Source: Phenylobacterium glaciei (GTDB lineage Bacteria > Pseudomonadota > Alphaproteobacteria > Caulobacterales > Caulobacteraceae). From it: a stretch of DNA of 64,000 nt. The stretch lies in the NCBI RefSeq assembly GCF_016772415.1, contig NZ_JAGSGD010000001.1:2443501-2507500 (forward strand). Reading direction: 5' to 3'. The translations under genes were made by a program, and so were the position numbers. The notes under the pieces are model-generated. The model did not search any database, was not told the DNA's origin, and saw only the letters and a program-made list of their open reading frames with translations. Below are positions 19,056 through 27,868 of the stretch, in pieces. Each line of letters starts with the position of its first letter. Positions within the stretch are counted from its first letter, which is position 1.

Positions 19056-19166
19056 GGAGCGTGACAGCCTGAAGTGGATACCGGTTCAGGCGCCCGTCAC
19101 GCTCCAACACCAAGGATTGGAGCCTTTTTTGATCGTTTCAGACTCGTCTGAAACGAAAAGGCTCCA
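19056..19166. repeat. Tandem large palindromes with mutually exclusive stems, upstream of yheS
   Basis: In the 354-bp ndk-yheS gap. Stem A: GGAGCGTGAC (19056-19065) with GTCACGCTCC (19096-19105), enclosing CCTGAA/TTCAGG. Stem C: TGGAGCCTTTT (19118-19128) with AAAAGGCTCCA (19156-19166), enclosing CGTTTCAGAC/GTCTGAAACG. Stem B joins them: GCTCCAA (19101-19107) with TTGGAGC (19117-19123), so B excludes both A and C. It may be an attenuator-like leader or copies of a dispersed palindromic repeat; the inner GAAGTGGATACCGGTTC looks repeat-like to me. I see nothing else in 18867-19055 or 19167-19220. Confidence 0.75.
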
Positions 19167-19220
19167 GCGGACGCCGAACGGCGGACCGTTCTCTCAACCT
19201 GTTTTGTAAGTCGCAATCCC

Positions 19221-21098
19221 ATGCTGCAGATTCACGAACTCGTCTTCGACTCCTGGGGCCGTCGTTTCTTCGACGAGGCCACCATCAGCCTGCCCGTGGG
19301 CTCCAAAGTCGGCCTGGTGGGCCGCAACGGGGTGGGCAAGTCCACCCTGTTCAAGCTGATCCTGGGCCAACTGCACCAGGGCTCGGGCGAGATCGGCTAT
19401 CCCAAGGCCGCCCGCATCGCCTCGGTAGACCAGGAGCACCCGGCCACCCCGGTCACCCTGCTGGACACCGTGCTGGCCGCCGACGTCGAGCGCGAGACCC
19501 TGATGGCCTCGCTGGACACCGCCGAGCCCGAGCATCTGGGGGAGATCTACGCTCGGCTCAGCGACATCGGCGCCGACCGCGCCCCCAGCCGGGCTGCGGA
19601 AATCCTTTCCGGCCTGGGCTTCTCCCACGCCGACCTGGCGCGGCCGATGGCGGAGTTCTCCGGCGGCTGGCGGATGCGCGTGGCGCTGGCGGCGGCCCTG
19701 TTCGCAGAGCCCGACCTGCTGCTGCTGGACGAACCGACCAACTATCTCGACCTGGAGGGCGCGCTCTGGCTGGAAGCCCGGCTGAAGAAGTACCCGAACA
19801 GCGCCATCATCATCAGCCACGATCGCGAGATCCTGAACAACTCGGTGGACCACATCCTCCACCTGCATTCGGGCAAGCTCGACCTCTATCCCGGCAACTA
19901 CGACAACTTCGAAACCCAGCGCGCCGAACGGGCCCGGCTGTTGGAATCCAACAAGTCGAAGATCGACGCCCAGCGCGCCCACCTGCAGGCCTTTGTTGAC
20001 CGCTTCCGGGCCACGGCGTCCAAGGCCACCCAGGCCCAGTCACGCCTGAAGCAGCTGGCCAAGCTGCCGCCGGTCTCCATCGTCGCGGCCGAGCGCACCG
20101 CCCCTTTCATCCTGCCCTCGCCCGAGCGTCCCGTGGCCCCGCCGCTGATCCGCCTGGAGGGCGCCTCGGCCGGCTATGACGGCTCGCCGATCCTGCGCAA
20201 CATGGACCTGCGCCTGGACCTGGACGACCGTATCGGCCTGCTGGGGGTCAACGGCGCCGGCAAGTCCACCTTCGCCAAGCTGATCGCCGGCGCCCTGCAG
20301 GTCATGCACGGCGACCTGCGCCGCGACCGCCGCCTGAAGGTGGGCTGGTTCCACCAGCACCAGATCGAGGCGCTGGACCCTTCCGACACCCCGCTGGAGA
20401 TCATCCGCCGGGCCATGCCCGAGGCCAGCGACGCGGCCCGCCGCTCGCGCCTGGCCCAGTTCGGCATGGGCGTGCAGAAGGTGGAGACCACGGTCGCCAA
20501 CCTGTCCGGCGGCGAGCGCGCCCGCCTGCTGCTGAACATGGTGGCCATGGAGGCTCCTCACCTCCTGATCCTCGACGAACCGACGAACCACCTGGATATC
20601 GACAGCCGCCGCGCCCTGCTGGACGCCCTGAACGAATATGCCGGCGCCGTCATCCTGATCACCCACGACCGCTCCCTGATGGAGCTGGTGGCCGACCGTC
20701 TGTGGCTGGCCGCCGACGGCACCATCGCGCCCTTCAACGGCGACATGGACGACTACGCCAAGCTGGTGATCGACCGCGCCCGCCAGGCCGCCAAGGGTCC
20801 GTCTCAGGTTCCGCAAGCCGCCGCGGCCCCGCCACCCAAGGCCGCCCCCAAGGCCAAGGTCCCCACCGGCACCGCCCGCCGCCGCGCCGAACAGGCCGAG
20901 GCCGCTCTGGCCCGCGCCACCACCGCCGTCGCCGAGCTCGACAAGGCGCTCACCGACCCCAACATCTTCACCAAGGATCCCGGCAAGGCCGCCCGCCTGG
21001 GCGCCGACCGCGCCAAGGCCCAGGCCGCCCTCGACGCCGCCGAGCAGGAGTGGATGGCGGCCGTGGAAGCCTATGAAGCCCTTAAGACCGACGCCTGA
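19221..21098 (+). CDS. ABC-F family ATPase, YheS type
   Basis: A 625-residue soluble protein with two ATP-binding cassettes and no membrane domain, so an ABC-F factor acting on the ribosome rather than a transporter. Cassette 1: Walker A GRNGVGKST (about residue 34), signature FSGGWRMR, Walker B LLLLDEPTNYLD. Cassette 2: GVNGAGKST, LSGGERARL, LLILDEPTNHLD. The linker is positively charged. The C-terminal 100 residues are Ala/Lys-rich and coiled-coil (RRRAEQAEAALARATT). Overall layout and N terminus match E. coli YheS. No strong Shine-Dalgarno is visible. Confidence 0.88.
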   Translation: MLQIHELVFDSWGRRFFDEATISLPVGSKVGLVGRNGVGKSTLFKLILGQLHQGSGEIGYPKAARIASVDQEHPATPVTLLDTVLAADVERETLMASLDTAEPEHLGEIYARLSDIGADRAPSRAAEILSGLGFSHADLARPMAEFSGGWRMRVALAAALFAEPDLLLLDEPTNYLDLEGALWLEARLKKYPNSAIIISHDREILNNSVDHILHLHSGKLDLYPGNYDNFETQRAERARLLESNKSKIDAQRAHLQAFVDRFRATASKATQAQSRLKQLAKLPPVSIVAAERTAPFILPSPERPVAPPLIRLEGASAGYDGSPILRNMDLRLDLDDRIGLLGVNGAGKSTFAKLIAGALQVMHGDLRRDRRLKVGWFHQHQIEALDPSDTPLEIIRRAMPEASDAARRSRLAQFGMGVQKVETTVANLSGGERARLLLNMVAMEAPHLLILDEPTNHLDIDSRRALLDALNEYAGAVILITHDRSLMELVADRLWLAADGTIAPFNGDMDDYAKLVIDRARQAAKGPSQVPQAAAAPPPKAAPKAKVPTGTARRRAEQAEAALARATTAVAELDKALTDPNIFTKDPGKAARLGADRAKAQAALDAAEQEWMAAVEAYEALKTDA

Positions 21099-21219
21099 CG
21101 GTCAACGGAAGCTGCCCGGTTAGGGTTTATATCCGCACACCGTCTTTCTTCGCCCTATCGCAAGGGCCCCCTCCCATAACTGGCTGATAGTTAAACGCTA
21201 TTAGTACCAGAGGTGGGGC

Positions 21220-22074
21220 ATGCGGCTCTTAACAATCGGCAGTCTCGGCGCCTCCGTGGCGCTGGGCCTGGGCGCCATTCTGGTGGCCCGGGTCGCCTTG
21301 CCCGAGACCGGAAAGGTCCACGCCGCGCCCGCCGTGGTCTCGCCCATGGCCAATGCGGTCTCCGTGGTCGTGGCCGCCCGCGACATCGCCTATGGCGAAC
21401 GCCTCGACGCCGGCCACCTGAAGCTGATCCGCGTACCCCGCGACGCCTCGCCGGTTAACGCCTTCACCTCGGTCGCCCAGGTTCTGGCCCAGGATCACGG
21501 CGGGGCGCCGGTGGCCCTGACCCTGATCGCCGCCCGCGAGCCCCTGCTGCCCGCCAAGCTTTCCGGCCCCGGCGCTCGCCCGTCGGTGGCCGCGGAGCTG
21601 GAACCCGGCATGCGCGCCTACGCCATCGGGGTGAACGACATCTCCGGCGTTGGCGGCCACGCCCTGCCCGGCGACCGGGTGGACGTGGTGATGATGCGCA
21701 ACCTGACCCCCAATGGGCCGGGCAAGGTGCTGACCTCGCAGCTGGTCGTCCAGAACGTCCGCGTCCTCGGCGTGGACCTCAACGCCGACCCCACCTCCAC
21801 CAAGGCCGAGAAACCGTCGACCACCACCCTGGAGGTCAGCGTCAAGGACGCCCAGAAACTGGCCATCGCCGCCGAGATGGGCTCCCTCTCGCTCGCCCTG
21901 CGCCCCCTCGGCGCCTCGGATGTCGAGCCGGTCGCCGAGGTCGCGTCGGCCGCGCCCCGCGCCGCCGGCCATGCCCGCCGCGCACGGTCCTCCGGCGCGC
22001 CCTCGGGCGGCCGCATCACCATCGTCGAAGGCGAGAACTCCGCCCCGGCCGCCAGCGCCAAGCCCGCGGCCTAA
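21220..22074 (+). CDS. cpaB: Flp/Tad pilus assembly protein CpaB (RcpC)
   Basis: A 284-residue periplasmic component of the tight-adherence pilus. One N-terminal transmembrane segment is followed by a SAF-type domain (VVVAARDIAYGERLDAGHLK...RVPRDASP), then the CpaB/RcpC domain (RAYAIGVNDISGVGGHALPG and DRVDVVMM). The tail is Ala/Arg-rich. It is the first gene of a six-gene operon; neither pilA nor the prepilin peptidase cpaA precedes it in this window. The 121-bp upstream gap presumably carries the promoter. Confidence 0.92.
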   Translation: MRLLTIGSLGASVALGLGAILVARVALPETGKVHAAPAVVSPMANAVSVVVAARDIAYGERLDAGHLKLIRVPRDASPVNAFTSVAQVLAQDHGGAPVALTLIAAREPLLPAKLSGPGARPSVAAELEPGMRAYAIGVNDISGVGGHALPGDRVDVVMMRNLTPNGPGKVLTSQLVVQNVRVLGVDLNADPTSTKAEKPSTTTLEVSVKDAQKLAIAAEMGSLSLALRPLGASDVEPVAEVASAAPRAAGHARRARSSGAPSGGRITIVEGENSAPAASAKPAA

Positions 22075-22084
22075 GGACACCCCC

Positions 22085-23410
22085 ATGCACCGCACCCCCC
22101 TCCTCGGCGCGATCGCCGCCGCCCTGGTCCTCGGCTCGAGCCTGCCGGCCGCCGCCGAACAGTTTTCCAGCGAGGCCGCCCGCTCGCGGGTCATCACCGT
22201 GCCGCGCAACAAGTCCGCCTCCTTCCGGCTCGACAGCCCCGCCAGCAAGATCGTGGTGGCCCAGCCCGAGACCGCGCAGATCGTCGCCACCACCGACCGC
22301 AGCTTCTATGTGCGCGGCAAGCAGCTCGGCTCCACCAACCTGCTGATCTACGGGGCCGGCGGGGCCCTGCAGGAAGTGGTGGACGTCCGGGTCGGCTACG
22401 ACGCCGACGCCCTGCAGGAAGACCTCGCCGCCGCGGTGCCCGGCGAACAGATCGAGGTCCGCAACCTGGGGGAAGGCCTGCTCCTGGCCGGTGACGTCTC
22501 CACCACCGCCGTCGCCGCCAAGGCAAAGGCGCTCGCCGAAAAGTTCGCCCCCGGCTCCGTCACCTCGGCGCTCACCGTGCGGGCCTCCCAACAGGTGATC
22601 CTCGAGGTGCGGGTGCTGGAGGCCAGCCGCTCGTCGCTCAAGGACATCGGCTTCAACATCAACGCCAGCAACGGCTCCACCTTCGCCCTGCAGACCGGGA
22701 CCGGCCTGATCGGCAACACCGCCCCTCAGGGCGGCCTGCAACTGCGCGGGACGTTGGGGACGGCCACCATCGACGTGGTCCTGCGGGCGCTTGAGGAAAA
22801 GGGCGTCATCCGCACCCTGGCCCGGCCCAACCTGGTGGCCCTGTCCGGCGAGAAGGCCAGCTTCCTGGCCGGCGGCGAGTTCCCTTTCCCGGTGCCCAAC
22901 GGCCGCGACACCGTCACCATCGAGTTCCGCCCCTTCGGCGTGACGCTGAACTTCCAGCCCACCGTGCAGGACAACGGCCTGATCCGGCTGCAGGTGGCCC
23001 CCGAGGTCAGCCAGCTCGACACCCGCACGCCCTTGAAGCTGAACGGCATCGAGATCCCCAGCCTGGTGGTCCGCCGCGCCAACACCACCGTCGAGCTGCG
23101 CTCGGGCGAGAGCTTCGCCATCGCCGGTCTCTTCCAGCAGAACTATTCCAACGCCGTGCGCCAGCTGCCCGGCGTCGGACAGGTTCCCGTCCTGGGCTCG
23201 CTGTTCCGCTCCTCGCGCTGGCAGAAGGCCGAGACCGAGCTGGTGATCATCGTCACCCCGCGCATGGCCGGCGGCGACGACTATCACGCCACCTCCACCA
23301 TCCTGGCCGGCAATGAGGCCACCGCCATCGACCTGATCCTCAACGGCCTGGCCCTCGACAAGCCCATGGCCAAGGTCGAGGGCTCGGCCAAGACCGGGGC
23401 GCCCTCATGA
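22085..23410 (+). CDS. cpaC: Flp/Tad pilus secretin CpaC (RcpA)
   Basis: A 441-residue outer-membrane secretin. Signal peptide MHRTPLLGAIAAALVLGSS ending PAAAEQ, an N-terminal pilus/BON-type domain (VYFRGK-like FYVRGKQLGSTNLLIYG), then the secretin domain with LSGEKASFLAGGEFPFPVP and RSGESFAIAGLFQQNYSN, and VPVLGSLFRSSRWQ near the end. The frame is open upstream, but the signal peptide fixes ATG 22085, 10 bp after cpaB. Its stop overlaps the next start (ATGA). Confidence 0.93.
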   Translation: MHRTPLLGAIAAALVLGSSLPAAAEQFSSEAARSRVITVPRNKSASFRLDSPASKIVVAQPETAQIVATTDRSFYVRGKQLGSTNLLIYGAGGALQEVVDVRVGYDADALQEDLAAAVPGEQIEVRNLGEGLLLAGDVSTTAVAAKAKALAEKFAPGSVTSALTVRASQQVILEVRVLEASRSSLKDIGFNINASNGSTFALQTGTGLIGNTAPQGGLQLRGTLGTATIDVVLRALEEKGVIRTLARPNLVALSGEKASFLAGGEFPFPVPNGRDTVTIEFRPFGVTLNFQPTVQDNGLIRLQVAPEVSQLDTRTPLKLNGIEIPSLVVRRANTTVELRSGESFAIAGLFQQNYSNAVRQLPGVGQVPVLGSLFRSSRWQKAETELVIIVTPRMAGGDDYHATSTILAGNEATAIDLILNGLALDKPMAKVEGSAKTGAPS

Positions 23411-24591
23411 GCAACTGGAGCCTGCTGGGCCGCCGGGTCCTGGCCATCGGCGACAGCCTGGCGCCCCTGGCGCGCGGCCCCCTGTTCGGCGCAGCCATGG
23501 AGGTCGCGGGCCTGGACCGCCTGACCGACCTGCGGCCCGGGATGACCGACCTCATCCTGATTGACGCCGACCATGCCGAGCCCGCGGCGCTCGCCGCCGC
23601 CGTGGCGACCCTTGCCGGCGTCGCCGATCTGCCGCCGACCCTGTTCCTGGGCGGTCACCTGCCGGTCGGCCTGGTGCGCGCCCTGATGCGCCTGCCCCAT
23701 GCCGACGTGGTTGAGGCGCCCTTCACCCACGAGCAGCTGCAGAACGCCATCTACGCCCTGCTGGACCAGGCCGCCGCCCAGGCGCCAAGCGTCCAGGGCC
23801 ACCCCTCCCGCTGCTGGTCGGTCCTGGGCGCCGTCGGCGGCGCCGGCGCCACCATGGTGGCCATCGAGATCGCCAGCGCTCTGGCCGCCCGCTCCAGCCG
23901 CGCCAACAGCGTCTGCCTCATCGACCTGCACCTGGCCGACGGCGCCTGCGCGCCCTACCTCGGCGCGACTCCCTCCATGGGCCTGGCCGAGTTCGGCCCC
24001 GCCGCCGAGCGGATGGACGCCGCCCTGTTGGCCGCCTTCGCCACCCCGGTGGCCAAGGGCCTCGATTTGCTGGCCTGTCCCCGCGACCCCACCGCTTTCA
24101 CCGCCATCTCCCGCGAGGCCGTCCTGCGCATCCTGGAGATCGCCTGCGAGGCCTATGACCACGTGGTCCTCGACATGCCGCGCCACCGGCATTCGTGGAG
24201 CCTGGACGCGCTGACCGGCTCCGACGAGGTGGTGGTGGTCTCCGAACTCACCGTGCCGGCCCTCCTGGCCGCCCGCGCCCTGTCCGAAGAGATCGAGGCC
24301 GCCGCGGCCCTGCGGCCTCGCATCGTGTTGAACCGCTTGGCCAACCGCATGTTCGGCCCCGCCCCCTCCACCGCCGAAGCCGAGAAGGCCCTGCAGCGCA
24401 AGGCCGACGGCGGCATCGCCTCGGACTGGGAGGCGGCCGCCGCCTCGGTCAATCTGGGCGGCGCCATCAGCCAGCACCGGCCCAAGTCGAAAATCGTCCG
24501 AGATGTGGGGGCTCTGGTGGACCGCCTGCTGGCCGACCACGGCCGGCGTCCCGCGCCCTTCCCGGTCGCCGCCTCGTCGCGAGCCGCCTGA
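23407..24591 (+). CDS. cpaE: Tad pilus localisation ATPase-like protein CpaE/TadZ
   Basis: A 394-residue MinD/ParA-like protein. An N-terminal receiver-like domain (LILIDADHAEP) precedes the ATPase domain with GAVGGAGATM at residues 141-150 in the Walker A place. The conserved lysine of the P loop is absent, as far as I can read, so ATP binding may be atypical; degenerate P loops are known in TadZ proteins. VCLIDLHLADG and VVLDMPRHRH follow. No cpaD homologue precedes it, although cpaD sits between cpaC and cpaE in the classical Caulobacter order. Confidence 0.87.
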   Translation: MSNWSLLGRRVLAIGDSLAPLARGPLFGAAMEVAGLDRLTDLRPGMTDLILIDADHAEPAALAAAVATLAGVADLPPTLFLGGHLPVGLVRALMRLPHADVVEAPFTHEQLQNAIYALLDQAAAQAPSVQGHPSRCWSVLGAVGGAGATMVAIEIASALAARSSRANSVCLIDLHLADGACAPYLGATPSMGLAEFGPAAERMDAALLAAFATPVAKGLDLLACPRDPTAFTAISREAVLRILEIACEAYDHVVLDMPRHRHSWSLDALTGSDEVVVVSELTVPALLAARALSEEIEAAAALRPRIVLNRLANRMFGPAPSTAEAEKALQRKADGGIASDWEAAAASVNLGGAISQHRPKSKIVRDVGALVDRLLADHGRRPAPFPVAASSRAA

Positions 24592-25973
24592 TGGGACGCT
24601 TCAGCCCCACCAAGCCCGTCGCCCTCGAAGTCGTCGAGACCGAGGCTCCGACTCCGCCTGCCGAACGCGCGCCCTCGCCCGCCACGAGCGATCTCGCCGA
24701 GCGTCAGATGCTCGACGTTAAGTTGAAGCTGCACGCCCAACTGATTGAAGAACTTGACCTCTCCAAGCTGGAGAGCGTCGGCGAAAAGGAACTGCGCCGC
24801 CAGGTCATGGCGTTGGTGGGCGACTTCGCGCGCGCCGAGCGCCTGGTGCTCAACACCGCCGAACTCGAGGACCTCGGGTCGTCGGTCTATGACGAGATGA
24901 TGGGCCTCGGCCCCCTTGAGCCCCTGCTCAAGGACGACAGCATCAACGACATCCTGATCAACGGGCCCTTCCAGGTCTATGTCGAGCGACGCGGCGAGCT
25001 GGAGCCCACCGCCGTCCGCTTCCGCGACAACGATCACCTGCTGCGCATCGTCAACCGCATCGTCGCCGGGGTCGGCCGCCGGATTGACGAAAGCCAGCCC
25101 ATGGTCGACGCCCGCCTGCCCGACGGCAGCCGGGTCAACGCCGCCATCGCCCCCATCGCCATCGACGGGGCCTGCGTCTCGATCCGCAAGTTCTCCAAGA
25201 AGCCCTACACCCTGGAAAAGCTGGTGGACGTGGGCGCCATGCCCCAATGCGTCGCCGACTTCCTGCACGGGGCCATCAAGGCGCGCGTCTCCACTGTGAT
25301 CTCCGGCGGCACGGGGTCGGGCAAGACCACCCTGCTCAACGCGCTCTCGGCCGCCATCAGCCACAAGGAACGGCTGATCACCATCGAGGACGCCGCCGAG
25401 CTACAGATGCAGCAGCCCCATATCGTCCGCCTCGAAACCCGCCCCCCCAACATCGAGGGCAAGGGCGAGATCCGTCAGCGCGAGCTGGTGAAGAACGCCC
25501 TGCGCATGCGCCCCGACCGGGTGATCCTGGGCGAGGTCCGGGGCGAGGAAGCCTTCGACATGCTCCAGGCAATGAACACCGGCCACGAAGGCTCCATGGC
25601 CACCATCCACGCCAACACGCCGCGCGACGCCATCACCCGCCTGGAGCAGATGGTGGCGATGTCGGGCATGAAGTTGAGCCCTGAGGCGGTGCGCGGGCAG
25701 ATCGCCTCGGCGGTGGGGCTGATCATCCAGATCATGCGGCTGTCGGACGGCAAGCGGAAGCTGATGAGCGTCACCGAGATCACCGGCATGGAAGGCCAGG
25801 TGGTGCAGATGCAGGAGATCTTCTTCTTCAACCGCCTGCACACCACCGCCGATGGCGTGGTGCACGGCGAGTTCCGCGCCAGCGGCCTGCGCGCCCGCTG
25901 CCTGGACGAGATGACCCGCCGCGGCATCGCCTACGACACCGCCAACTTTGACCCCTCGCGGGTGCTGGGCTGA
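24591..25973 (+). CDS. cpaF: Tad pilus secretion ATPase CpaF (TadA)
   Basis: A 460-residue type II/IV secretion ATPase that powers pilus assembly. The N-terminal domain contains LGPLEPLLKDDSINDILING; Walker A is GGTGSGKTT at residues 239-247; the Asp box ITIEDAAELQM, Walker B RVILGEVRGEEAFDML and the His box GHEGSMATIHANT are all intact. Start ATG 24591 overlaps the previous stop (TGATG). Strongly conserved, so this operon's motor should be functional. Confidence 0.96.
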   Translation: MGRFSPTKPVALEVVETEAPTPPAERAPSPATSDLAERQMLDVKLKLHAQLIEELDLSKLESVGEKELRRQVMALVGDFARAERLVLNTAELEDLGSSVYDEMMGLGPLEPLLKDDSINDILINGPFQVYVERRGELEPTAVRFRDNDHLLRIVNRIVAGVGRRIDESQPMVDARLPDGSRVNAAIAPIAIDGACVSIRKFSKKPYTLEKLVDVGAMPQCVADFLHGAIKARVSTVISGGTGSGKTTLLNALSAAISHKERLITIEDAAELQMQQPHIVRLETRPPNIEGKGEIRQRELVKNALRMRPDRVILGEVRGEEAFDMLQAMNTGHEGSMATIHANTPRDAITRLEQMVAMSGMKLSPEAVRGQIASAVGLIIQIMRLSDGKRKLMSVTEITGMEGQVVQMQEIFFFNRLHTTADGVVHGEFRASGLRARCLDEMTRRGIAYDTANFDPSRVLG

Positions 25974-26932
25974 TGGGCTTCGACGCCAAGAGCGCCTATC
26001 TGGTCCTGGTCTTCGCGGCCGTCTTCGCCGCCGGCCAGGCCTGTTTCGGCCTGATGGGGACCGCCAAGGTCAAGCGCCGCGTCAATCAGCGCCTCAAGGT
26101 TTCCGAGCGCATCGGCGGCATCCAGGAGCTGGTGGTGGAACTGCGCAAGCAGCGCGGCCTCACCGCCGCCGGGGACCTGCGGGCCGGCGTGAAGTGGCTG
26201 GCCGAACTGATCGTCCGTTCCGGCGTCCCCTATGATCCCAAGAAGTGGCTGATGGCGGTGATCGCCGCTGCGGTCGGGGGCGCGATCCTGATCGTCGTCG
26301 TCAGCCACAGCCTGCTGCTGGCGCCAGTCGGCGCGATCCTGTTCGGCGGCGCGGGGCCAATCTTCTTCCTCAAGTTCATGGCCGCCCGGCGCGCCAAGGC
26401 GCTTGGCCACCAGCTGCCCCAGGGCCTGGAGATCATCGTCCGCAGCCTGGAAGCCGGCCACCCGGTGCCCACCGCCATCCAGCTGGTGGGCCGCGAGATG
26501 GTCGACCCGATCGGCTCGGAGTTCGGCATGGCCGCCGACGAGATCGCCTATGGCGCCACCCTGGAACAGGCCATCGGCCGCATGTCCCAGCGCTGCCAGC
26601 ACCCCGATGTCGACCTGTTCGCGGCCACGGTGCGCCTGCAGGAGCGGGCCGGCGGCAACCTGACGGGCCTCTTGAAGCTCAACGCCGCCACCGTGCGCGA
26701 CCGCCACCGTATGCGCCTGAAGATCAAGGCCGCCACGGCCGAGGGCCGGATGTCGGCCATCATCCTGACCGCCGCCCCCTTCGCCGCCGGCGGCGCCATC
26801 GCCCTGCTCTCGCCGGACTTCTACGGCGAGGTGATCCACGAACCCTTCATCCAGACCGGCCTGGCCGCCATGGGCGTCTGGGTCGCCATCGGCAACCTCA
26901 TCATGCGCCGCATGGTGGACATGCGGATCTAG
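25973..26932 (+). CDS. tadB: Tad pilus platform protein TadB
   Basis: A 319-residue inner-membrane protein with the type II secretion F domain. An N-terminal helix, a pair of helices around residues 88-130, a cytoplasmic four-helix region (QGLEIIVRSLEAGHPVPTAI, then ERAGGNLTGLLKLNAATVRD) and two C-terminal helices. It forms the platform on which CpaF acts, with TadC. Its start overlaps the cpaF stop by one base. Confidence 0.93.
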   Translation: MGFDAKSAYLVLVFAAVFAAGQACFGLMGTAKVKRRVNQRLKVSERIGGIQELVVELRKQRGLTAAGDLRAGVKWLAELIVRSGVPYDPKKWLMAVIAAAVGGAILIVVVSHSLLLAPVGAILFGGAGPIFFLKFMAARRAKALGHQLPQGLEIIVRSLEAGHPVPTAIQLVGREMVDPIGSEFGMAADEIAYGATLEQAIGRMSQRCQHPDVDLFAATVRLQERAGGNLTGLLKLNAATVRDRHRMRLKIKAATAEGRMSAIILTAAPFAAGGAIALLSPDFYGEVIHEPFIQTGLAAMGVWVAIGNLIMRRMVDMRI

Positions 26933-26935
26933 GCT

Positions 26936-27868
26936 ATGGACCTGCAACCCCTCCTCCTCTGGCTCGGCCTGGCCCTGGTGGGCCTCGGCGTGACCGGCGG
27001 CGGCGTGCTGGCCTTCGGCGAGCTGCGCGTGCGGTCGCTGCGCAAGGCGCGTTTCCAGGACCCCGCCACGCCCCGGATCGAACCCCCGCGCGGCGAGGTC
27101 CGCATCCTGGGCCAGGTCACCGCCAGCGTGCGCCGTCTGGGCCAGCAGGCCGCCATCAGCGACCCCTCCAAGGTCTCCGACGTCCGCATGCGGCTGATCC
27201 GCGCCGGCTTCTTCAATCGCGAGGCGGCGATCTACTATCTCGGAGCCCGGGCCGCGGCCCTGGCCCTCGCCACGCTCGGCACCATTGTCATGCTGCCCTT
27301 CGCCCTGAAGCCCGGCCACGGCATGGCGCCGGTAGCCCTGGCCGCGATCCTGGCCCTGGTCGCCCTGATGGGACCAGACCGGGTGCTCGCCATGCGCCAG
27401 AAGGACCGCGAGCGGGAGTATGCCGACGGCTTCCCCGACCTGCTGGACCTGCTGGTGGCCTCCGTGGAGGCGGGACTGTCCCTGGACGCCGCCGTCGGCC
27501 GGGTCACCGACGAACTGGTCCGCCGTTATCCGCGCCTGACCATCCACCTGCGCATGCTGACCCTGGAGCTGCGGGCCGGGAAGTCGCGCAAGGACGCCTG
27601 GACCGCCTTCGCCGACCGCCTGGGCATCGATGACGCGCGCGCCTTCGCCACCATGCTGCGCCAGGCCGAGGACATGGGCACCAGCCTGGGGGAGACCCTC
27701 ACGGTCTTCTCCCAGGACATGCGCCAGAAGCGGATGCTGCGGGCCGAGGAAAAGGCGCTGGCCCTGCCGGTGAAGCTCACCGTGCCCTTGATCCTGTTCA
27801 TCTTCCCCTGCCTGCTGGGGGTCCTGATGCTGCCGGCGATCTTCCGCCTGATGCAGGTCTTCCACTAG
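26936..27868 (+). CDS. tadC: Tad pilus platform protein TadC
   Basis: A 310-residue inner-membrane T2SF-domain protein, partner of TadB. Helices near residues 5-25 and 100-145, a conserved cytoplasmic part with FPDLLDLLVASVEAGLSLDA, FADRLGIDDARAFATMLRQA and EDMGTSLGETL, and two helices at the C terminus. It starts 3 nt after tadB and ends the operon; no tadD-type TPR gene follows. The stop overlaps that of the convergent LysR gene by 4 bp. Confidence 0.93.
   Translation: MDLQPLLLWLGLALVGLGVTGGGVLAFGELRVRSLRKARFQDPATPRIEPPRGEVRILGQVTASVRRLGQQAAISDPSKVSDVRMRLIRAGFFNREAAIYYLGARAAALALATLGTIVMLPFALKPGHGMAPVALAAILALVALMGPDRVLAMRQKDREREYADGFPDLLDLLVASVEAGLSLDAAVGRVTDELVRRYPRLTIHLRMLTLELRAGKSRKDAWTAFADRLGIDDARAFATMLRQAEDMGTSLGETLTVFSQDMRQKRMLRAEEKALALPVKLTVPLILFIFPCLLGVLMLPAIFRLMQVFH

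Noticed and set aside
18940-19209. 89-codon open frame across the palindromes before yheS
   Set aside because: Its sequence consists of the inverted repeats themselves, and it has no ribosome binding site.
21191-21204. TTAA-N6-TTAG just upstream of cpaB as a CtrA box
   Set aside because: Spacing and last half-site deviate; too weak to list although pilus genes are CtrA targets in Caulobacter.
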